DNA from: Microcaldota archaeon
GTDB lineage: Archaea; Micrarchaeota; Micrarchaeia; Micrarchaeales; CABMGC01
Direction of reading: 5' to 3'
Length of the DNA: 18,633 bases
Assembly (NCBI GenBank): GCA_021821605.1
Contig: JAKACG010000007.1
Location: 1-18,633 of the forward strand
Below, in pieces: positions 15,417 through 18,633 of this stretch (position 1 is the stretch's first letter; every line of letters starts with the position of its first letter). The notes beneath the pieces are model-generated. The model was not told the DNA's origin and searched no databases. It saw only the letters and a program-made list of their open reading frames with translations. The position numbers and the translations under genes were made by a program.

Positions 15417-15521
15417 GCAGGGGTGGCAGAGTCTGGTCTGGCTCAAAAGCCACGGAAAAACGCGCAGGACTTAAGATCCTGTGGCTTAGCGCCTTCGTGA
15501 GTTCAAATCTCACCCCCTGCA
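15417..15521 (+). tRNA. tRNA-Leu (anticodon UAA) with probable D-loop intron
   Basis: This is a type II tRNA of 105 nt in DNA. The acceptor GCAGGGG pairs with CCCCTGC, discriminator A15521. The anticodon stem is CAGGA/TCCTG with loop CTTAAGA (TAA at 15472-15474). A long variable arm (15482-15496) precedes the T-arm GTGAG/CTCAC with loop TTCAAAT. The D-arm region is about 21 nt too long. A bulge-helix-bulge fold predicts a 21-nt intron between positions 20 and 21, leaving an 84-nt mature tRNA, normal for archaeal tRNA-Leu. In the mature form G10-C25 and C11-G24 pair but A12-C23 do not. CCA is not encoded. Confidence 0.95.
15438..15458 (+). other. Candidate non-canonical tRNA intron (D-loop, 20/21)
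   Basis: Central 4-bp helix: TCTG (15432-15435) with CGGA (15453-15456), one T-G pair. The 5' bulge is GTC and the 3' bulge AAA, each 3 nt. Inside is a 5-bp hairpin TGGCT/AGCCA with loop CAAA. Cutting after the second base of each bulge removes 21 nt. This is the substrate form recognised by archaeal splicing endonuclease. Confidence 0.7.
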
Positions 15522-15530
15522 ATGGTCATA

Positions 15531-15536
15531 TTTTTT
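15531..15536 (+). terminator. Oligo-T terminator after tRNA-Leu
   Basis: Six T residues start 10 nt after the tRNA-Leu discriminator base, in a non-coding gap that ends at the surface-protein gene. Confidence 0.45.
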
Positions 15537-15628
15537 ATTGGTAGTTTTTAAGCAGTTTTTTGACACCATAGTGGCATGTTTTCATGACAAAAGAATAAAT
15601 AATATGAGCTATATTTTATATTGTTTAA

Positions 15629-16987
15629 ATGTCAAAAAAAGGCAAATTTTCAATATTAATACTATTGGTCTTAATCTTAATCATAGCAGTTTCAGTTTTT
15701 TATGATAACTCTGGAATATCCTCTAATTTTTCAAGCACTCATAAAATAATATCATTATTTTTATCAGATCCATTTTCTTTACCTGCGGGAACTAACGCAA
15801 TAATACTTAATTATTCTGAAATTACTTTATTCTCAACAGTTTCAAATAAACAAAATAGTACAAGTTTAATATCTAATGGATATGCTGAGTTTTACAGATC
15901 AGAAAACACAACAACACTTTTGGGATATGTTTATGTGCCGTTAAATTCTACACTTAACAATCTAACAATAAAATTAAATGGCGCAGTGGTAGAGATAAAC
16001 AATACCTTTTACAATTTAAGCATTCCAAATAAGACTGTCCATGCAATTATACTAAGTAATGGAACTATAACTCAAAATACGACCGTAGTTGCATATTTTT
16101 CCGGAGCAATACTCCCAATATTTTTAAATAATAGTATTAGATTTTTTTCAGAACCTTCCGCAATAGCAACATCATTTAGCTCAAATAACTCTAATAAAAA
16201 AACACAACCAATAATTTATTATAAAAACATAAGTACGCAAAAAGTCTCTATTGAAAATGCTAAATTGTCTTCGGAAGGAAATATGACATCATTTGTTATA
16301 ACATTGGTAGATAATTCATCATTGCCTGTTTTTATAAATACTATATCGATATCGGGCCAAATGGAGGTATCTGGTTTGAAAAACTCAAGCACATTAAACA
16401 TATCTGAAATAGGAAAGTTAAAAAACATAATAAATTACAGTTTTATAAACAACATTACAAAAAATGTAAACACTTCAGGATTAAACGGATATCTTTCAAG
16501 CATACTTAATTATTTAAAACCAATATCATCAAAACTTCCATTAAGTTCAATATCTAATTCTTTATCTGGAATAACCGGCTATATAGGTCAAAATTTATCA
16601 TCATCATTAATAAATAAACTAGAAAGTATCAATTACTCTTATATAGGAAAAAACATACCTAAAAATATCTCTCAAAATATAACATATATAGCTAAAAATA
16701 TTGAAGATGGGTATTTAAACTCTTTAGATTATAAAGAAAGTCAACTTGCAACTGCTGTGTTCATTCCTGAAATGAACAAAACATTACTGGTTCCTTCTTC
16801 AAATATGAGCTCTATATATCTAGGAGGTGCTTATCTGCTGCCAAAAGAAGCAACAACCTTTACATATTATGGAAGTATAACCTTTGCAGGGAATAGTATA
16901 TTTATACCTATTCAAAACAATAATTATACTATATGGGTTATAGGCAATAATGCTATTGCATTTAATAAAAACATTACTGCAGTGTAA
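15629..16987 (+). CDS. Membrane-anchored, sequon-rich surface protein
   Basis: A 452-residue protein with one N-terminal hydrophobic segment (about 7-25) after a short lysine-rich start, acting as signal anchor or signal peptide, and no other membrane helix. The remaining ~425 residues are rich in Asn, Ser, Thr and Ile and carry close to 30 N-x-S/T sequons, so heavy N-glycosylation on the outside is expected. The C-terminal ~100 residues are beta-rich (TTFTYYGSITFAG, NNNYTIWVIG) and may form a globular domain. I recognise no enzyme family. A role as envelope or adhesion protein is inference. It starts at ATG 15629 with no evident Shine-Dalgarno motif. The beta-rich orphan follows 59 nt downstream. 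Confidence 0.8.
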   Translation: MSKKGKFSILILLVLILIIAVSVFYDNSGISSNFSSTHKIISLFLSDPFSLPAGTNAIILNYSEITLFSTVSNKQNSTSLISNGYAEFYRSENTTTLLGYVYVPLNSTLNNLTIKLNGAVVEINNTFYNLSIPNKTVHAIILSNGTITQNTTVVAYFSGAILPIFLNNSIRFFSEPSAIATSFSSNNSNKKTQPIIYYKNISTQKVSIENAKLSSEGNMTSFVITLVDNSSLPVFINTISISGQMEVSGLKNSSTLNISEIGKLKNIINYSFINNITKNVNTSGLNGYLSSILNYLKPISSKLPLSSISNSLSGITGYIGQNLSSSLINKLESINYSYIGKNIPKNISQNITYIAKNIEDGYLNSLDYKESQLATAVFIPEMNKTLLVPSSNMSSIYLGGAYLLPKEATTFTYYGSITFAGNSIFIPIQNNNYTIWVIGNNAIAFNKNITAV

Positions 16988-17046
16988 AATATACTAGAAT
17001 TAACTATTAATAAAATAAAAAAATTAAAATATACTAAAGTGATAAT

Positions 17047-17460
17047 ATGGGAATATTTGATTTATTCGGCAAGAAAAATGTATCTGAAGATCTTAGCAAA
17101 AAAACGCCCTTTATTCTTACAACTGAGTTTGTTCCATATCATATAAAATCGAAGGAAAAAAACAGCTGCGTTGTAAATATAAAATTAAAAAACATTACTC
17201 CGGAATCTGTGTTAAGTTCTATAATAATAGAACTACCAAAACAACTAAGCTTTGATGCTATGGGTATCTCAAAACAAAAAGAACTAAGAGTAGGAAATAT
17301 AGGTCCAAACGAAGAGAAATTTTCATCAATAGATATATATGGTGGCATTGCTACGGATAAAGGGAACTATACCATTACCTTTACTGCATTTATACATTAT
17401 AGAGATTATGCCCATGTAATAAACGAAATGAGGAAAAGATCAATTCTTGAAGCTATATGA
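17047..17460 (+). CDS. Small beta-sandwich-like orphan protein
   Basis: A 137-residue soluble protein starting MGIFDLFGKK. Alternating hydrophobic strands with CVVNIKLKNITPESV and LRVGNIGPNEE turns suggest an arrestin- or CARDB-like beta-sandwich for protein contacts. No catalytic motif is visible and there is no signal peptide, so it is probably cytoplasmic. AGTGAT lies just before the ATG. Its 3' end overlaps the convergent winged-helix gene by 8 bp. The fold guess is tentative. Confidence 0.75.
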   Translation: MGIFDLFGKKNVSEDLSKKTPFILTTEFVPYHIKSKEKNSCVVNIKLKNITPESVLSSIIIELPKQLSFDAMGISKQKELRVGNIGPNEEKFSSIDIYGGIATDKGNYTITFTAFIHYRDYAHVINEMRKRSILEAI

Positions 17461-17761
17461 CTTTTCTGTCATCCTCCTTTTTATCTGGCAATGGAGTTTT
17501 TATAGACTCGGTAATTTTTTGTATTTGTTCTGTTATTTCTCTTCCTTTTTTTGTAAGCATTATTTCCTTTATCCTTCCATGTTTTTCAGATAATATTATA
17601 CCTACTTTCTCACAAGAGGCTAAGAATCTGCTTGTATGTACATAAGTAACGCCAGTAATCTTCGCTATATCTGAAATATACAACTTTTTATCCTGTTTTA
17701 AAAGTGCAATAAGTATCCTAATTTGTTTTTCTTTAAATATCAATATACTATTTTCGTTCAT
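17453..17761 (-). CDS. Winged-helix transcription regulator (MarR-like)
   Basis: From ATG 17761 this is a 102-residue protein. A first helix (KEKQIRILIALLKQD) is followed by YISDIAKITGVTYVHTSRFLASCEKVG, a helix-turn-helix with recognition helix, then a wing with LSEKHGRIKEIMLTKKGREI and a C-terminal dimerisation-type helix. This is the winged-helix layout of MarR/ArsR-type archaeal regulators. TTG 17782 would add seven residues; neither start has a clear Shine-Dalgarno motif. It diverges from the PRC-barrel gene across a short promoter region, so it may regulate that gene as well as its own. The charged tail after residue 90 is probably disordered. Confidence 0.8.
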   Translation of the reverse strand: MNENSILIFKEKQIRILIALLKQDKKLYISDIAKITGVTYVHTSRFLASCEKVGIILSEKHGRIKEIMLTKKGREITEQIQKITESIKTPLPDKKEDDRKVI

Positions 17762-17820
17762 AATATCCAATTTTATACTCAAAGGCAGAGGTAATTAATA
17801 ACATTGATTTCTTAGATAAG

Positions 17821-17832
17821 TATATAAATATA
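17821..17832 (-). promoter_or_regulatory. TATA-like box of the winged-helix gene
   Basis: Read on the minus strand, TATTTATATA fits the archaeal TATA consensus. It predicts transcription from near 17799, upstream of both possible starts. It lies next to the oppositely oriented box of the PRC-barrel gene. Confidence 0.45.
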
Positions 17833-17836
17833 CTTC

Positions 17837-17846
17837 ATTATATATT
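17837..17846 (+). promoter_or_regulatory. TATA-like box of the PRC-barrel gene
   Basis: ATTATATATT is centred about 33 bp before the ATG at 17875. It predicts a short leader that holds the GGTG at 17866-17869. Confidence 0.4.
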
Positions 17847-17874
17847 TTTAGATATTCCCAATTAAGGTGTATAT

Positions 17875-18129
17875 ATGGTAAAGTATATGATAGCAGAACA
17901 GCTTGTAGGTAAAGAAGTGGTAACCAGCGATGGTTTTGATCTTGGCAAATTCGTAGATGCTGAAGTAAACGAAGGCAGTGGAAAGTTGAATATTCTTTTC
18001 ATAGAGCCTAATGTAGATAGCGAGCTAGTAAGCAAGATGTCAGTAAAGAGTGGAAAGTTAAGTGTTCCATATACTAGTGTTCTAGCTGTCAATGACTTCA
18101 TAGTAGTGGATAGAAAAGGATTAGTCTAA
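17875..18129 (+). CDS. PRC-barrel domain protein
   Basis: An 84-residue protein forming a single PRC-barrel: a first strand IAEQLVGKEVVTSDGFDLGKFVDAEV, then NILFIEP, and a C-terminal VPYTSVLAVNDFIVVDR. The G-x-x-V-x-x-x-x-G-x-x-x-G-K-x-x-D pattern is characteristic. PRC-barrels are found in RimM and in stand-alone archaeal proteins that bind RNA-processing or division machinery; some archaeal CdpB-type proteins link to the cell-division apparatus. Function here is not decidable. GGTG precedes the ATG, and the RNase HII Shine-Dalgarno motif begins right after its stop. Confidence 0.88.
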   Translation: MVKYMIAEQLVGKEVVTSDGFDLGKFVDAEVNEGSGKLNILFIEPNVDSELVSKMSVKSGKLSVPYTSVLAVNDFIVVDRKGLV

Positions 18130-18135
18130 GGTGAT
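18130..18135 (+). promoter_or_regulatory. Shine-Dalgarno motif that fixes the RNase HII start
   Basis: GGTGAT begins immediately after the PRC-barrel stop codon and lies 4 nt before the ATT at 18140. Spacing matches other genes in the window, which supports the ATT as the initiation codon. Confidence 0.65.
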
Positions 18136-18139
18136 TTAA

Positions 18140-18633
18140 ATTTTAATTGCCGGTGGCGACGAAGCCGGTCGTGGAGCAGTTGTAGGTCCATTAGTAATAA
18201 GCTTAGTTAGTATATCTAAAGGAAAGGAGAGTAAGCTTGCAAAGATAGGGGTCAGGGACTCTAAACTGCTAACACGTAGGAAAAGACTTTTTTTGTTTGA
18301 TGAAATATACTCTTTGGCAGAAGAAATAAAGATCTATAAAATAACAAACACAGAGATAAACAAAGCTATGTCAAGCAAAATCTCAATAAACGAGCTTGAA
18401 GCGCTTAATTTTGCTAAACTTATAGATTCATTCGAAAGTAATCCTGAGCGTATATTCCTAGACTCTCCTGATGTAATCTCTGAAAGATTTGGCGTTAGGG
18501 TAAGTCTCTTCTCAAAGAACAAGATGTTAGTCGATGGTATTAAATACTCTGCAGAAGAAAGAAAAAATAAGGAAAAGATAAAGATAATTTCCGAGCATAA
18601 GGCAGATGCAAGATATCCGGTAGTTTCTGCTGC
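18140..18633 (+). CDS. rnhB: Ribonuclease HII, 3' end outside window
   Basis: RNase HII cleaves RNA in RNA/DNA hybrids, including single ribonucleotides in DNA. The visible 164 codons carry the N-terminal G-G-D-E-A-G-R-G (Asp7, Glu8 catalytic), the D-S-K motif (40-42), Asp108 in the FLDSPD segment, and EHKAD with Asp156, followed by YPVVSAA, where the window ends. The frame is closed upstream by TAA at 18137-18139. Only ATT (18140), TTA and ATT codons remain before the conserved GGDEAGRG, so a non-canonical ATT start is required unless there is a base error. The usual I/V before DEAG is Gly. It is probably co-transcribed with the PRC-barrel gene, whose stop adjoins its GGTGAT motif. Confidence 0.93.
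   Translation, partial: MLIAGGDEAGRGAVVGPLVISLVSISKGKESKLAKIGVRDSKLLTRRKRLFLFDEIYSLAEEIKIYKITNTEINKAMSSKISINELEALNFAKLIDSFESNPERIFLDSPDVISERFGVRVSLFSKNKMLVDGIKYSAEERKNKEKIKIISEHKADARYPVVSA

Noticed and set aside
1..18633. CRISPR array, transposon or toxin-antitoxin system
   Set aside because: No series of spaced identical repeats, no transposase-like protein and no terminal inverted repeats were seen. The small HTH proteins have no adjacent toxin-like gene.

Overview
The window is archaeal. It encodes archaeal/eukaryotic-type ribosomal proteins (S6e, L40e, S26e), the gamma subunit of translation factor aIF2, a two-ring Cdc48/VAT ATPase, a PAC2-type proteasome assembly chaperone, a PRC-barrel protein and archaeal RNase HII. 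The DNA is AT-rich and many genes carry a GGTG(A) Shine-Dalgarno motif 4-7 nt before an ATG or TTG start. A thermopsin-like (A5) acid protease, many small orphan genes, a divergent aIF2-gamma and a probable non-canonical tRNA intron together suggest an acidophile-associated, probably DPANN lineage (Micrarchaeota/ARMAN-like). That placement is an inference; no rRNA is present to test it.

Layout. 1-1063: 3' part of a secreted thermopsin-like protease. 1143-2123: DHH phosphoesterase. It converges, with a 24-bp overlap, on the minus-strand operon cdc48 (5880-3724) > rpS6e > aIF2-gamma. 6045-6987: plus-strand cluster of L40e, a small winged-helix protein, a DUF2666-like protein and tRNA-Pro(UGG). 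7000-10300: accessory stretch with a 4-TM protein, a one-finger C2H2 protein, two orphans, an ankyrin-repeat protein and several perfect inverted repeats. 12508-10383: three overlapping minus-strand genes, namely a degenerate RpiB-like protein, a COG2522-type HTH protein and glutamate dehydrogenase. 12645-14193: S26e followed by a zinc-finger membrane protein. 14299-14541: small basic protein with a duplicated aromatic motif. 14669-15521: PAC2 chaperone and tRNA-Leu(UAA), the latter with a likely 21-nt intron in its D-loop. 15629-17460: a sequon-rich surface protein and a beta-rich orphan. 17453-18633: winged-helix regulator divergent from a PRC-barrel gene, then RNase HII, which runs off the window and appears to start at an ATT codon.

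How the genes fit together. Housekeeping themes are translation (S6e, S26e, L40e, aIF2-gamma, two tRNAs) and protein quality control. Cdc48 and the PAC2 chaperone both end in Ser-Met-Tyr-X, an HbYX-type tail that can dock on the 20S proteasome. Glutamate dehydrogenase may be regulated by the two genes translationally coupled upstream of it. I found no CRISPR array, transposase or integrase, and no clear multi-gene defence system. The best candidates for novelty are the tRNA-Leu intron, the paired proteasome-docking tails, the gdh operon, the altered aIF2-gamma and the ATT start.
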